Of a stretch of 64,000 nucleotides of DNA, positions 10,081 to 20,027 are shown in pieces. Both the position numbers and the translations under genes were made by a program. The number at the start of each line of letters is the position of its first letter. Within the stretch, counting starts at the first letter, position 1. The stretch is from Sphingomonas sp. LC-1 (GTDB taxonomy: Bacteria; Pseudomonadota; Alphaproteobacteria; Sphingomonadales; Sphingomonadaceae): contig NZ_JANZXB010000001.1 in assembly GCF_025371035.1 (NCBI RefSeq), positions 434,001-498,000 on the forward strand. Reading direction: 5' to 3'. The notes under the pieces are model-generated. The model did not search any database. It saw nothing but the letters and a program-made list of their open reading frames with translations, and was not told the origin of the DNA.

Positions 10081-10764
10081 ATGCTCACCGCAAAGCAGCA
10101 TGAGCTTGTCTGCTTCATCAATGACCGTTTGAAGGAAACCGGGGTGTCGCCGTCCTTCGAGGAGATGAAGGAGGCGCTGGACCTCAAGTCCAAGTCGGGC
10201 GTCCACCGCCTGATTTCCGCGCTGGAGGAACGCCACTTCATCCGTCGCCTGCCCAACCGCGCCCGCGCGCTGGAGGTGTTGCGGATGCCCGATCGGCCCG
10301 AAAAGCCGGTAACGGCGTCGGCTGCCGCTTCGGACAATGTCCGCAGTCCCTCGGTCCGTCCGCTGGCCGAGCCCGCCAATGACGTGGTCGAAATCCCGCT
10401 TCACGGCCGGATCGCCGCCGGTCTTCCTATCGAGGCGTTCGAGGGCAGTTCCACTCTGGCCGTGCCCGCCGCTTTGCTGGGTTCGGGCGAGCATTATGCG
10501 CTGGAAGTCTCGGGTGATTCGATGGTCGAAGCGGGCATTCTGGACGGCGACTATGCGCTGATCCGCCGGACCGATGTGGCGCGCGATGGACAGATCGTCG
10601 TCGCCTTGATCGACGATTCGGAGGCGACGCTCAAATATTTCCGGCGAGAGGGCTCGATGGTCCGTCTCGACCCGGCCAACCGTGCTTATAATCCTCAGCG
10701 TTATGCGCCCGCGCAGGTGCGGGTGCAGGGCAAGCTGTCGGGCATCCTGCGCCGCTACGATTGA
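10081..10764 (+). CDS. lexA: SOS repressor LexA
   Basis: A 227-residue LexA with a winged-helix DNA-binding domain (about residues 1-70) and an S24 self-cleavage domain. The catalytic dyad is S147 (SGDSMVE) and K185 (EATLKYF), and the scissile Ala-Gly pair is at 113-114. It represses DNA-damage genes until RecA filaments trigger its self-cleavage. The start ATG has a good GGAGG site six bases upstream. The tandem SOS boxes at 10039-10064 show that it controls its own gene. Its last 10 bases overlap the convergent comEC gene. Confidence 0.97.
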   Translation: MLTAKQHELVCFINDRLKETGVSPSFEEMKEALDLKSKSGVHRLISALEERHFIRRLPNRARALEVLRMPDRPEKPVTASAAASDNVRSPSVRPLAEPANDVVEIPLHGRIAAGLPIEAFEGSSTLAVPAALLGSGEHYALEVSGDSMVEAGILDGDYALIRRTDVARDGQIVVALIDDSEATLKYFRREGSMVRLDPANRAYNPQRYAPAQVRVQGKLSGILRRYD

Positions 10765-12902
10765 GGGCGGCTCGCCGGATCGGCAGCGGCCTCCACCCAT
10801 GGGTGACGGTCACCTGGCTGGCGGACCATATCGACTCGCGGTGGGTCGAACCGGATCGCCAGCCCGCCCGTCCGACGTAATGCGGGGGTGTCCAGTTTCA
10901 GCCAATGTGGGTGACACGCGGCGGGCAGACGGCGATCCGCGATGACGATGTCCATGCGGGAGCATAACGCGATCAGGTCGTCCCATGGCACGGCATAACC
11001 GCTACGGGTCGCGGCGACCTGCCAGAGACGTCCGCCCGTCGCGATCCGGGTCACGCACATATCCTGCCCGCACCGCGCGCCCGGCTGATCGGCGAGAGCC
11101 TGTGGCTCCGCATCGGAGCCGCCCATTTCCGAAAGGGTCGAGCGCATATAATCGCCCGCACGATCGCGCAAAAGGGCAACGCCCTTGCTGGTGGACACCG
11201 CGACATGGCGGCCATCACCCGTGACGATCAGGTCCGGCGCCGGTGCCGCCAACATCACGGCAAAACCCATGGCTAGAATCGGCATTCCCGACCAACGCCA
11301 GCCGGTACGCCATAGCGCCACCCATAGTCCGCCCCCGAGCGCCGCCGCAAAGGCCCAGACGGGCGCGACCGGCAAAGCCACCACGGCGCCGGGCATGACC
11401 GCGACATGATGGGCGAGCGCCAGCAGCAAGCCAAGCGATCTCTCCAACATCCACCAGAAGGGCGCGCCCAGGCCCAGCGGCTCCAAAAGCAGCGCCATCA
11501 TTTCCAGCGGCATCGCGACGAACGTCGTCCAGGGAATGGCGATGATATTCGCCATCGCACCGTAAAGCCCGGCCTTGTGAAAGTGGAAGATCGCGATCGG
11601 CATCAACGCCGCCTCGACCACCAGCCCCGTCACCAGCAACGCCGCCAGATGGCGCAGCATCGACCATCGCCAGTCCGGATGCGGGCCGAACCAGCGTCGC
11701 ATCGCTGGATGATCGTGAAGCGCGACGATGGCGGTGATCGCGGCGAAGGATAGCTGGAAGCTCGCGCCCACCAACGCCTCGGGCCGGAAGACCAGGACGA
11801 TCAACGCCCCAGCCGCGACGAGGCGCAACGTCATCGCCTCCCGCCCCAGCGCCAGTGCGGCGAGCACCAGCATCGCCGCGACGCAGGACCGAATCGTCGG
11901 CACCTCGGCGCCGGTGAGCCAGGTATAGCCGATCGCCGCCAAAGCCCCCGCCGCCGCGCCCACCAAGGGCAAACGTACCCGAAGCGCCAGCCAAGGCCAT
12001 AGCGCCAGCAGCCGCACCGTCAGCACCATCACGATGCCGACGACCGCCGTGATGTGCAGCCCGCTGACCGACAGCAGATGCGCCAGCCCCGCGCGGCGCA
12101 TCGCCTCTGCATCACCGTCTTCGATCGCCCCGACATCACCGGTGGCGAGCGCGGCCGCGATCCCGCCCGCGCTGCCCGCGATCCGGGACGTGATACGCGC
12201 CGACAATCGCTGACGAAGTCCCACGGTGTCTGGGGCGGGTTGCATCACTCCCACCGGCGCAAAGCCGCGCCCGGTCGCGCCGATCCCCTGAAACCAGGCC
12301 GCCCGTGCAAAGTCATGGCCACCGGGGGCGACCGGCCCAGCCGGCGGCATCAAACGGGCGCGAAGGCGTATGCGGGCCCCTGCCCCCAGTCCGGCGACCG
12401 CATCCTCCTCGTGCAAGGATACGCGAATGCGGGGCGGCAGGACGATGGGCCGGTCCCGACCGTCGCGTGCCTCCAGCGGATGCAGCATCAACCGCACGAT
12501 CCGCCTGGCGGCCAGCCGATCCATCCCCTCCACCTCGGCCACCATGGTCGCGATGGCGGGATGCTGGAGTACCGCCGCGCGCACCGAATCGGCCCGCGCC
12601 CAGGCAAGCAACACCCCCGCGCTCATCAGAAAGGCGGCGATCGCCACCATGCGCGACACCCGTCCGCCATCGGCCAGCGTCACCGCCGCCAGCCCTATTC
12701 CGGCCAGCCCCAAGACCATGCCGATCCACGCGCGTGGATCGGGCAGCACGAACCAGCAAGCGATACCGGCCCCAAGCATGACCGGCACCCACAGGGGTAA
12801 CTGGTTCCGCTCCGCCTCGGCCCAACGCTCGGCCCAGGCGAGGCGCGGCATTTGGCGGCGCGGACGCTTGATGCTAGGGGCTGCGGCGGCTGAATGGGCC
12901 AT
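10755..12902 (-). CDS. comEC: ComEC/Rec2-family DNA-uptake channel protein
   Basis: A 715-residue multi-pass inner-membrane protein. Two hydrophobic helices open the protein, a DUF4131-like soluble segment follows (residues about 100-230), then the Competence domain with its hallmark [17 protein letters not shown] and about ten membrane helices. These proteins pass single-stranded DNA into the cytoplasm during transformation. The C-terminal region of about 140 residues starts like a metallo-beta-lactamase fold ([12 protein letters not shown]) but I see no HxHxDH metal site, so the nuclease activity found in other ComEC proteins is probably absent. It converges on lexA and diverges from gltX with about 28 bases between starts. 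Confidence 0.9.
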   Translation of the reverse strand: MAHSAAAAPSIKRPRRQMPRLAWAERWAEAERNQLPLWVPVMLGAGIACWFVLPDPRAWIGMVLGLAGIGLAAVTLADGGRVSRMVAIAAFLMSAGVLLAWARADSVRAAVLQHPAIATMVAEVEGMDRLAARRIVRLMLHPLEARDGRDRPIVLPPRIRVSLHEEDAVAGLGAGARIRLRARLMPPAGPVAPGGHDFARAAWFQGIGATGRGFAPVGVMQPAPDTVGLRQRLSARITSRIAGSAGGIAAALATGDVGAIEDGDAEAMRRAGLAHLLSVSGLHITAVVGIVMVLTVRLLALWPWLALRVRLPLVGAAAGALAAIGYTWLTGAEVPTIRSCVAAMLVLAALALGREAMTLRLVAAGALIVLVFRPEALVGASFQLSFAAITAIVALHDHPAMRRWFGPHPDWRWSMLRHLAALLVTGLVVEAALMPIAIFHFHKAGLYGAMANIIAIPWTTFVAMPLEMMALLLEPLGLGAPFWWMLERSLGLLLALAHHVAVMPGAVVALPVAPVWAFAAALGGGLWVALWRTGWRWSGMPILAMGFAVMLAAPAPDLIVTGDGRHVAVSTSKGVALLRDRAGDYMRSTLSEMGGSDAEPQALADQPGARCGQDMCVTRIATGGRLWQVAATRSGYAVPWDDLIALCSRMDIVIADRRLPAACHPHWLKLDTPALRRTGGLAIRFDPPRVDMVRQPGDRHPWVEAAADPASRPQS

Positions 12903-12930
12903 CGGATTTCATGATTGGGAGTATGCGCGG

Positions 12931-14367
12931 TTGAGCGCAACAGATGATATCGCTACCGGGTCGGCCGCCAACGGGGTCGTGACCCGCTTCGCGCCCTCGC
13001 CGACCGGCTTCCTCCATATCGGCGGCGCGCGCACCGCGCTGTTCAACTGGCTGTTCGCCAAGGCCAATGGCGGCAAGTTCCTGTTGCGGATCGAGGATAC
13101 CGACCGCGTCCGCTCGACCCAGCCCGCGATCGACGCGATCCTGGACGGCATGCGCTGGCTGGGCCTGGATTGGGACGGCGACGCGGTGTTCCAGTTCGCC
13201 CGCGCCGATCGCCATGCCAAGGTCGCCCGCGAGATGATGGAACGCGGCCATGCCTATCGCTGCTACATGACCCAGGACGAGATCGCCGCCCAGCGAGAGG
13301 CCGCGCAGGCCGCCAAGCAGCCGCTGCGCATCCGCTCGCCCTGGCGCGATGCCGATCCCGCCACCGCCCCGGCGGACCAGCCCTTCGTCGTCCGCCTGCG
13401 CGCACCCCGCGAAGGTGCCGTCACGATCGAGGACCGGGTGCAGGGCAGCGTGACCGTGCAGAATGCCGAACTGGACGATCTGGTCCTGCTTCGCTCGGAC
13501 GGCACGCCCACCTATATGCTGGCGGTGGTGGTCGACGATCACGACATGGGCGTGACCCATGTGATCCGCGGCGACGATCACCTCAACAATGCCTTCCGCC
13601 AGTTGCCGATCTACAAGGCGATGGGCTGGGCCGAGCCGATCTATGCCCATATCCCCCTGATCCACGGTTCGGACGGCGCCAAGCTGTCCAAGCGTCATGG
13701 AGCAGTCGGGATCGAGGCGTATCGCGATGAGATGGGCATCCTGCCCGAAGCGCTCGACAATTATCTGCTCCGCCTGGGCTGGGGTCACGGCGATGCCGAG
13801 ATCATCTCGCGCGACGAGGCGGTGAAGTGGTTCGACCTGGCCGCCGTGGGCAAGGCGCCGTCGCGCTTCGACCTCAAGAAGCTCGAAAATCTCAACGGCC
13901 ACTACATCCGTGAGGCCGATGATTCGCGACTGGCCGATCTGGTGGCCCAGCGTATGGGCGTCGAGGACGTGGCGTTGCTGACCGCCGCCATGCCGTCGCT
14001 GAAGCCGCGCGCGGCGAATTTGAACGAATTGGCCGACGGCGCGCGCTTCCTTTTCGCGACCCGTCCGTTGAGCCTGGACGACGCCGCCACCGGCCTGCTC
14101 GACGAAAAGGCACGGGGCATTCTCTTTTCCGTTCACACCGCGCTTGACGCGGTGCACAACTGGGATACGGAGCTTTTGGAAGACGCGGTACGCAAGGTGG
14201 CCGAAGCCGAGGGCGTGAAGCTCGGTCAGGTCGCCCAGCCGCTCCGCGCCGCCTTGACCGGACGCAAGACGTCTCCGGGAATCTTCGACGTGCTCGCATT
14301 GCTGGGCCGTGAAGAAAGCCTGGGGCGGATCGCGGACCAGATGACCGCAGATAGGAAGGATCATTGA
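12931..14367 (+). CDS. gltX: glutamyl-tRNA synthetase
   Basis: A 478-residue class I aminoacyl-tRNA synthetase that charges tRNA-Glu. The HIGH-type motif is HIGG (residues 29-32, in [16 protein letters not shown]) and the KMSKS-type motif is KLSKR at 251-255. I chose the TTG at 12931: it is preceded by GGGAG at a normal distance and adds a short MSATDD tail; the GTG at 12979 would begin right before [10 protein letters not shown] and is the alternative. Its stop lies two bases before the gltA start. Charging of tRNA-Gln by this enzyme plus GatCAB is common in this class but cannot be seen here. Confidence 0.95.
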   Translation: MSATDDIATGSAANGVVTRFAPSPTGFLHIGGARTALFNWLFAKANGGKFLLRIEDTDRVRSTQPAIDAILDGMRWLGLDWDGDAVFQFARADRHAKVAREMMERGHAYRCYMTQDEIAAQREAAQAAKQPLRIRSPWRDADPATAPADQPFVVRLRAPREGAVTIEDRVQGSVTVQNAELDDLVLLRSDGTPTYMLAVVVDDHDMGVTHVIRGDDHLNNAFRQLPIYKAMGWAEPIYAHIPLIHGSDGAKLSKRHGAVGIEAYRDEMGILPEALDNYLLRLGWGHGDAEIISRDEAVKWFDLAAVGKAPSRFDLKKLENLNGHYIREADDSRLADLVAQRMGVEDVALLTAAMPSLKPRAANLNELADGARFLFATRPLSLDDAATGLLDEKARGILFSVHTALDAVHNWDTELLEDAVRKVAEAEGVKLGQVAQPLRAALTGRKTSPGIFDVLALLGREESLGRIADQMTADRKDH

Positions 14368-14369
14368 GT

Positions 14370-15653
14370 ATGAGCGACACCGCGAAATTCGGCATCGGCG
14401 GCAAAGAATTCGACTATCCGGTCATGTCCGGCTCGATCGGCCCGGACGTGGTCGACATCCGTAAGCTTTATGGCCAGACCGGCGCCTTCACCTACGATCC
14501 CGGCTTCACCTCGACCGCCTCGTGCCGGTCGAAGCTGACCTATATCGATGGTGACGAAGGCGTGCTGCTGCACCGTGGCTATGCGATCGGCGATCTGGCC
14601 GAAAATTCCAGCTTCATGGAAGTGGCCTATCTCCTCCTGAACGGCGAACTGCCGAACCAGGGCGAACTGTCGGAGTTCACCACCACCATCACGCGCCACA
14701 CCATGGTGCATGAGCAGCTGGCAGCGTTCTTCCGCGGCTTCCGTCGCGATGCGCACCCCATGGCGATCATGTGCGGCGTGGTCGGCGCACTGTCCGCCTT
14801 CTATCACGACTCGACCGACATTCACGATCCGGTACAGCGGACGATTGCGTCGCACCGCCTGATCGCCAAGATCCCGACGATCGCGGCGATGGCGTACAAG
14901 TACAGTGTGGGTCAGCCCTTCCTGTACCCGGACAACTCGCTGTCCTACACCGGCAACTTCCTGCGCATGACCTTCGGCGTTCCGGCTGAGGCCTATGAGG
15001 TGAACCCGGCCGTCGAAAAGGCGATGGACCGCATCTTCATCCTGCACGCCGATCACGAGCAGAACGCGTCGACCTCGACCGTGCGTCTGGCCGGATCGTC
15101 GGGCGCCAATCCGTTCGCCTGCATTGCGGCGGGCATCGCGTGTCTGTGGGGCCCGGCGCATGGCGGCGCGAACGAAGCCGCGCTCAACATGCTGCGTGAG
15201 ATCGGTACGCCCGAGCGTATTCCGGAGTTCATTGCCCGCGCCAAGGACAAGAACGATCCGTTCCGCCTGATGGGCTTTGGTCACCGCGTCTACAAGAATT
15301 ACGATCCGCGCGCGACCGTGATGCAGAAGACCGTGCGCGAGGTGTTCGACGCGCTGAAGGTCAACGACCCGCTGTTCGAGACGGCGCTCCGGCTCGAAGA
15401 AATCGCGCTGAACGACGAATATTTCGTCGAGAAGAAGCTGTTCCCGAACGTCGACTTCTATTCGGGCGTCATCCTGTCGGCGATCGGCTTCCCGACCGAG
15501 ATGTTCACCGTGCTGTTCGCGCTTGCCCGCACCGTCGGCTGGGTCGCGCAGTGGAACGAGATGATCACCGATCCCGACCAGAAGATCGGCCGTCCGCGTC
15601 AGCTCTACACCGGCCCGACGCAGCGTCCTTACGTTCCGGTCGAGCAGCGCTAA
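14370..15653 (+). CDS. gltA: citrate synthase (type II, hexameric)
   Basis: A 427-residue enzyme condensing oxaloacetate with acetyl-CoA, the entry step of the TCA cycle. The catalytic residues fall exactly at the E. coli numbers: H264 (GPAHGGAN), H305 ([12 protein letters not shown]) and D362 (NVDFYSG). The length equals the E. coli enzyme. An AGGAAGGA site lies about ten bases before the ATG. It follows gltX with a two-base gap and precedes a 69-codon gene by three bases. Confidence 0.98.
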   Translation: MSDTAKFGIGGKEFDYPVMSGSIGPDVVDIRKLYGQTGAFTYDPGFTSTASCRSKLTYIDGDEGVLLHRGYAIGDLAENSSFMEVAYLLLNGELPNQGELSEFTTTITRHTMVHEQLAAFFRGFRRDAHPMAIMCGVVGALSAFYHDSTDIHDPVQRTIASHRLIAKIPTIAAMAYKYSVGQPFLYPDNSLSYTGNFLRMTFGVPAEAYEVNPAVEKAMDRIFILHADHEQNASTSTVRLAGSSGANPFACIAAGIACLWGPAHGGANEAALNMLREIGTPERIPEFIARAKDKNDPFRLMGFGHRVYKNYDPRATVMQKTVREVFDALKVNDPLFETALRLEEIALNDEYFVEKKLFPNVDFYSGVILSAIGFPTEMFTVLFALARTVGWVAQWNEMITDPDQKIGRPRQLYTGPTQRPYVPVEQR

Positions 15654-15656
15654 GCC

Positions 15657-15866
15657 ATGAACCGGGCCCGGCCGATCCTGATCGCCATCGGCGTCCTTCT
15701 GGCGCTGACGGGGCTTTTGTGGATCGGTCAGGGCCTGGGCTATATCCGCTGGCCGCAGGAGAGCTTCATGCTCGGTCAGGGCGAATGGGCCGATCGCGGC
15801 GCCTTCGTCGCGATCGCGGGATTGGCGCTGATCCTGATCGCGCGGCGCTTGCCCAAGCGGCGCTGA
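15657..15866 (+). CDS. small two-helix membrane protein
   Basis: A 69-residue protein starting three bases after the citrate synthase stop. It has two predicted membrane helices (about residues 6-26 and 48-63) joined by a short loop with the pattern QGLGYIRWPQESFMLGQ and EWADRGA. Proteins of this pattern occur widely as uncharacterised small membrane proteins. Position suggests cotranscription with gltA and possibly translational coupling; nothing indicates a metabolic role. The unit ends at the terminator just downstream. Confidence 0.8.
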   Translation: MNRARPILIAIGVLLALTGLLWIGQGLGYIRWPQESFMLGQGEWADRGAFVAIAGLALILIARRLPKRR

Positions 15867-15884
15867 TCGATCTGCCAGAAAAGG

Positions 15885-15913
15885 AAAAGGGCTCCTGCGG
15901 GAGCCCTTTTTTT
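15885..15913. terminator. rho-independent terminator after gltA unit, probably bidirectional
   Basis: GGGCTCC (15889-15895) pairs with GGAGCCC (15900-15906) around a TGCG loop, with AAAA before and seven T after. On the plus strand it ends the gltX-gltA unit; the A-run gives a U-tract for the minus strand too, and the T-run contains the stop codon of the convergent kinase gene. Confidence 0.95.
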
Positions 15914-17276
15914 ATCGCGCGCGAAGGCGGAAAGTGAAGGTCGCGCCCTGCCCCGGCTCGCTTTCGACCGACAGGTCGCCGCCCATGGCGCGCGCCAGCC
16001 GCCGCGCGATATATAGGCCCAGGCCGTTGCCACCCGGTTCGGACGGATCGACCCGTTCGAACTTCTCGAAAATGCGCGGCTGGTCCTTCAGGGCGATGCC
16101 CTTGCCCCGATCGGTGACGCGAACCAGCGCCCAATCGTCTTCGCGTTCCACGCTGACCACCACCTCTCCCCCATGGGGCGAATAGCGCAGCGCGTTGCCG
16201 ATAAGGTTGATGAGGATTTGCAGCGAACGGCCGAAATCGCCGATCGCGCCCATCCCCTCGGCGATGGCCGGGCGGCGGATCGTCACTCCGGCGGAATCCG
16301 CCCGCACGCCGAGCAGACCCGCGGCGCGGCGCGCGACGTCGGCGAGATCGATCGGCGTGGCGGCCAGGCGAAAATCGGGCTGTTCGATCGCCTGCAGCTC
16401 GACCAGATTGTCGACCAACCCGATCAGATGACGTCCCGCGTGGGCGATGTCACCGGCATATTCGGCATAATCGGCCGCGATCGGTCCATCGGCCCGCGCC
16501 GCGATACTGTCGGCATTGGCCACGATCCGCGCCAGCGGCGTGCGCAACGCCCGGTCCAGACCGGCGGTGAAGCTTTCGGTCAAGGGTGGCTGCGCGGCCA
16601 GCGCCCGTGCCGCGTCGTCATCCTCGCCCGGCTGATCGATCAGGAAAGTCGCGCCGGTCAGCCCGGCGATCCCGCCCATCCCGTCATGCCGGATCGCCGC
16701 CGACAGCCGGACCGGCATATCGCTCGGCCGCAATCGCGCACAGCGCCCGTCGAGCGGAGCGGTCCCGCTCATCAGCACACCCCCGTCCCCCGTGGACGGA
16801 TCGAAGGCGAACAGCGCGTTGAGCGGCCGCCCCAGCATCGCGTCGGGGTCGAAACCATGCCGTGCCCCTGCTTCGCGCGACAGAAAGGTCAGGCGCAGCG
16901 CCGCATCGGTTTCCCAGCGGAAATCGGCGCCCATCGCGGCATAATCGGGCGGCGTGGCGACGGGTTTCCAGGCGGCCCGGTCACGCCAGCCGCTGACGCT
17001 CAGCCGGATTTGCCCCGTCTCGGGCCGTGCCTGCACCCACAGGTCGAGATCGCCTTCGTCATCGGCCACCCGAACCTGCCGCGATACGGCAATGCCGAGC
17101 CGACGGGCCAGTCGCGCGATCCGGGCGACGGGCGCGACTGCCATGGGATCATCCGCCCCGCCGCCCGCGCGCATATGGAGCAGTTCGATCGGAGGATCGG
17201 CCGACAACAGGTGATCGGTCGCATCCAATATGGCGCGCGCCACCATCGATTCGCCCGGGCTGTTGATGGAGGTCAT
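15912..17276 (-). CDS. PAS/histidine-kinase-like protein lacking the phospho-acceptor His
   Basis: A 454-residue soluble protein with a PAS-like region (about 130-225), a HisKA-type dimerisation helix pair and a C-terminal HATPase domain. The ATP-binding boxes look intact: N box NLIGNALRYSPHGG, G1 VTDRGKGI, F box FEKFER and G2 GGNGLGLYIA. The HisKA segment resembles DivJ/PleC-type kinases (EYAGDIAHAGRHLIGLVD), yet where SHELRTPL is expected it reads DRALRTPL, so the phosphorylated His is Arg (about residue 242). It may be a pseudokinase that binds ATP and regulates a partner. It overlaps the DUF2336 gene in ATGA. Confidence 0.85.
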   Translation of the reverse strand: MTSINSPGESMVARAILDATDHLLSADPPIELLHMRAGGGADDPMAVAPVARIARLARRLGIAVSRQVRVADDEGDLDLWVQARPETGQIRLSVSGWRDRAAWKPVATPPDYAAMGADFRWETDAALRLTFLSREAGARHGFDPDAMLGRPLNALFAFDPSTGDGGVLMSGTAPLDGRCARLRPSDMPVRLSAAIRHDGMGGIAGLTGATFLIDQPGEDDDAARALAAQPPLTESFTAGLDRALRTPLARIVANADSIAARADGPIAADYAEYAGDIAHAGRHLIGLVDNLVELQAIEQPDFRLAATPIDLADVARRAAGLLGVRADSAGVTIRRPAIAEGMGAIGDFGRSLQILINLIGNALRYSPHGGEVVVSVEREDDWALVRVTDRGKGIALKDQPRIFEKFERVDPSEPGGNGLGLYIARRLARAMGGDLSVESEPGQGATFTFRLRAR

Positions 17277-18343
17277 CGCCAGGCGCCTTGGTCCAGCCGC
17301 GCGATCGCCCCCCGAAAGGCGCGGGGAAGGCTCAGCGAGGCAATCGCCCTCCGCGCCGCTTCCGCAGGGATCGCCATGATCGCATCCAGCGCGTCCGCAA
17401 AGGCATCGACATCGCGCCGCCCATCCGCCTCTGCCAAAGCCAGACCGATGCGCGCGACCGTCGGCCGCCCTAGATCAAGCGACCGCAGCACCAGCCACAG
17501 CCGATCGCCCTCCGGCTCCAGCACGACGTCGCGCAGTTCGTCATGGTCGATGCCACATGCATGAGCGAGCAGCGCGATAAACAGTCCCGGCTGTCGATCG
17601 GACAGGCTTTCGAGCAGCAGATCGGGCAGTTCGGCGGGCCGCGCGTCGATCGCCTCGGCCAGTCGCAACACCGCCGCGCCGGGGCTGTCCGCCTCGCCAT
17701 GGGCCGCCAGGACCCGCTCCGCCGCCAGGGCAAGCGCCTGGTCCAGGCCAGCATCATCCCCCTGGCGCAACGCGGCGGCGACCAGCCAGACCAGATGACG
17801 GCGAAGCGCGATCGGCAGCGCAATCGCCTCGCCATCCGCCTCCACCATGCGGGCCCGCCCCTCGGCGGCGAGGACCGCGCGCGCCGAGGATGCGACGATC
17901 CGGTCGGGCGCCTCGGTCAGGCGCACCAGCAGGCTGGGCGCGTCGCCCACCATCGTCTCGATCGGCAGCGCCTGAGCCAATAGCTGCAACCGAAGCTGCG
18001 CCACCAGTTCGGCGACCAGATCCGAATCGAAGAACAGCCCCGCCCGGCGGAGCCGCCGGATCGCCTCGGCCGGACCGGGGGGATCGGCCATTTCCTCCCC
18101 ATCCGCGCGCAAACGCTCGGCCTGATGCAGAAGATCGGACACGGTCGTCTCGACAAGCGCCTGCAGACGCGCCCCGACTTCGAACCGGATTTGATCGGTC
18201 AACCGCGCGTCGTCATCCAGCCGCAGGTCCGCCACCGCCCCCTGGCACCGTGCCGCCGCCCGCGCACGCGCCGCTGCAACGCGCTCGGATAGCCGAGCGT
18301 GCTGCCAATCGGGGGCATCAAATGGGTCCTGTGCGACCGCCAT
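17273..18343 (-). CDS. DUF2336 family protein
   Basis: A 356-residue, Ala/Arg/Leu-rich all-helical protein with no membrane segment or signal. Its repeated helical layout (ARxxLAEAxDR-like units, a central DFDSDLVAEL-like motif seen here as FFDSDLVAELVAQ, and paired helices in the second half) fits DUF2336, an uncharacterised alphaproteobacterial family with HEAT-like repeats. It lies directly upstream of and overlaps the kinase-like gene by four bases, so the two proteins are likely made together and may interact. Function is not known; the assignment to DUF2336 rests on pattern recall rather than a search. Confidence 0.75.
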   Translation of the reverse strand: MAVAQDPFDAPDWQHARLSERVAAARARAAARCQGAVADLRLDDDARLTDQIRFEVGARLQALVETTVSDLLHQAERLRADGEEMADPPGPAEAIRRLRRAGLFFDSDLVAELVAQLRLQLLAQALPIETMVGDAPSLLVRLTEAPDRIVASSARAVLAAEGRARMVEADGEAIALPIALRRHLVWLVAAALRQGDDAGLDQALALAAERVLAAHGEADSPGAAVLRLAEAIDARPAELPDLLLESLSDRQPGLFIALLAHACGIDHDELRDVVLEPEGDRLWLVLRSLDLGRPTVARIGLALAEADGRRDVDAFADALDAIMAIPAEAARRAIASLSLPRAFRGAIARLDQGAWR

Positions 18344-18378
18344 CCAGCATCGCTAATGCCTTTGATGTTAAAGCGACA

Positions 18379-19563
18379 CTAAACTTGCGCGCGCAATGTC
18401 TCGATTGCGGACGCCAAAGTGACGATCGCATAGACGCTCGCCAGTGCGAGTCCACCCAGCGTCATACCCAGCATGGTCGCCGGCAGGACGACCAAGAGAT
18501 AGGCCGGCGGGCTGGCCCACCAGCGCCGCCGAAAGCGATACAGCGCCGCGCGTTCGGCCAATATGGCAAGGACGATCAGCATGATCGCGAACATCGGCGC
18601 GAGATCGTCGGCGAAGAGCCGGTAATGCTGCCACCCCAATGTCGCGATGGCGAGCGCGGCGAGACCGGCGATACCCGCCGAATGCGCGCGTACCGCCCCC
18701 TGCTCGTCACGAAGCCCCGCCAGCGTCTCCCCCAGCCCCAACCCCAATGTCCCGGCAATCGTCACCAACAACCCGAACGCGGGCAGACCGAACCCGATCA
18801 GCATCAGCCCCAACAGGCCCAGTCCCGCTCCGACCCCGCCTGCGACCTGCGCGGACACGCCCCGCTCGACCAGGCGCGGCAGGCTCAGCCGCGCGATCGG
18901 CGCGAGGATATAGCGATCGAACCAGCTCCGCCGCCCGGATACCAGCCGGGCGACCACGGCGCGTCCCTGTGCATCCAGCGCCTCGGCGCGGTGGACGATG
19001 CCATGCCCCGCCTTTTGCGCATCGCCGGGCAGCAGGATGTGCGTCGCATGCGCCTGCGCGGCCAGCCGCAGCAGTGTCGATTGGAGATCATAGTCACGGG
19101 GCAGCGCGGCGACCTCGGCCACGCGGCGCGGATCCACCCGTGCCACGCCCGCCCATGCCATCTGCCCGCCGACCCGCTCCAATCCCGCTTCGGCCCCCGC
19201 CTCCGGCACGACGACCAGCGCGTCATGGCCGGTATCGCGCAACACCAGTGCGATCATGTCCTCGGTGGTGATCAGGCCATCGGCAAGCACGACCAGCCGC
19301 GACAGGGGATGGAGCTTTTCGGCGGCCTCGACCGCGCTGCGCACGGTATCGACCACCACGCCGCGCTGCGCGATCCGCGCGATCGCGCCCAGCAATTCGG
19401 GGGTCAGCCGCGCCACCACGATGATGATCTGCGCCGCCCCCGCCGCGATCAGCAGCCGGGCCTGATATTCGATCAGCGTGACGCCAGCGAACGGCAAGGT
19501 GGCCGTCAACCGCCCGGGGCGGTCGTCAGCGTCGTCAATCGCAAAAAGAAGACCGGACAGCAT
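18379..19563 (-). CDS. nucleotidyltransferase-like protein with C-terminal membrane domain
   Basis: A 394-residue protein in two parts. Residues 1 to about 210 look like a GT-A/nucleotidyltransferase fold: LPFAGVTLIEYQARLLIAAG resembles the start of sugar or inositol phosphate nucleotidyltransferases, and VVLADG the metal-binding strand. Residues about 235-394 contain around five membrane helices. The layout recalls bifunctional nucleotidyltransferase/CDP-alcohol phosphatidyltransferases such as the di-myo-inositol phosphate enzymes, but the CDP-alcohol motif (DGxxAR...GxxxD...D) is missing, so that activity is not supported. It precedes the DUF2336 gene by 35 bases on the same strand. Confidence 0.7.
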   Translation of the reverse strand: MLSGLLFAIDDADDRPGRLTATLPFAGVTLIEYQARLLIAAGAAQIIIVVARLTPELLGAIARIAQRGVVVDTVRSAVEAAEKLHPLSRLVVLADGLITTEDMIALVLRDTGHDALVVVPEAGAEAGLERVGGQMAWAGVARVDPRRVAEVAALPRDYDLQSTLLRLAAQAHATHILLPGDAQKAGHGIVHRAEALDAQGRAVVARLVSGRRSWFDRYILAPIARLSLPRLVERGVSAQVAGGVGAGLGLLGLMLIGFGLPAFGLLVTIAGTLGLGLGETLAGLRDEQGAVRAHSAGIAGLAALAIATLGWQHYRLFADDLAPMFAIMLIVLAILAERAALYRFRRRWWASPPAYLLVVLPATMLGMTLGGLALASVYAIVTLASAIETLRAQV

Positions 19564-19631
19564 CGCCCGCTGTTAGGCGCTTGGAGCGGTCCTTGCCAGC
19601 CCCGACCGTGCGGGGTTCGCTCCTAAGCCCT

Positions 19632-19925
19632 TCAGAGGCGGGCGACCTGTTGGCCGATCTGGTCGAGCAATGCGGCGTCCCGGCCATCGCGTTCCGCCGC
19701 CTGCGCCGCCAGGGTCATCAGCGGCAGGGCGTTGACGCTGGCCGCCAGCCCCTTCAGCCGCAAGGCCGCTTCGCGCCATTCCTGACCATTTCCTGCCGCG
19801 TGCATGACCTCCAGCGCACGGGTCACGCCCTCGACAAAGGCGCGCCGAAGATCCTGGATGACGGCGGGCTCGTCACCGGCAACGGCCGCCAGAGCGGAGT
19901 CGATCGTTCCATGTTCATAGGTCAT
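19632..19925 (-). CDS. Hpt-like domain protein lacking the phospho-acceptor His
   Basis: A 97-residue helical protein, start ATG at 19923-19925. Its core EAALRLKGLAASVNALPL aligns by eye with the histidine phosphotransfer motif AHxLKGSAxxxGA, followed by the typical LAAQAAERDG. In that alignment the phosphorylated His is replaced by Leu (L55). If it is truly an Hpt relative it cannot carry phosphate and would act as a docking or inhibitor protein. It is the first gene of the minus-strand cluster whose later member is a kinase-like protein that also lacks its His. A plain helical bundle unrelated to Hpt is the alternative. Confidence 0.65.
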   Translation of the reverse strand: MTYEHGTIDSALAAVAGDEPAVIQDLRRAFVEGVTRALEVMHAAGNGQEWREAALRLKGLAASVNALPLMTLAAQAAERDGRDAALLDQIGQQVARL

Positions 19926-20027
19926 TGCCCCCTCATAAACCGGATGGTCCTTGCCACGGAATAGCGCAAATCGCTTCCTGCGGCGGGCAAACGTGATAAA
20001 CCGACCCATTGTGACACGGGGGCTTGG

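Noticed and set aside
16173-19626. Two long plus-strand frames opposite the kinase-like, DUF2336 and nucleotidyltransferase-like genes
   Set aside because: Pro/Arg/His-rich low-complexity products with no start signals; the minus-strand genes have overlapping starts and stops and domain features.
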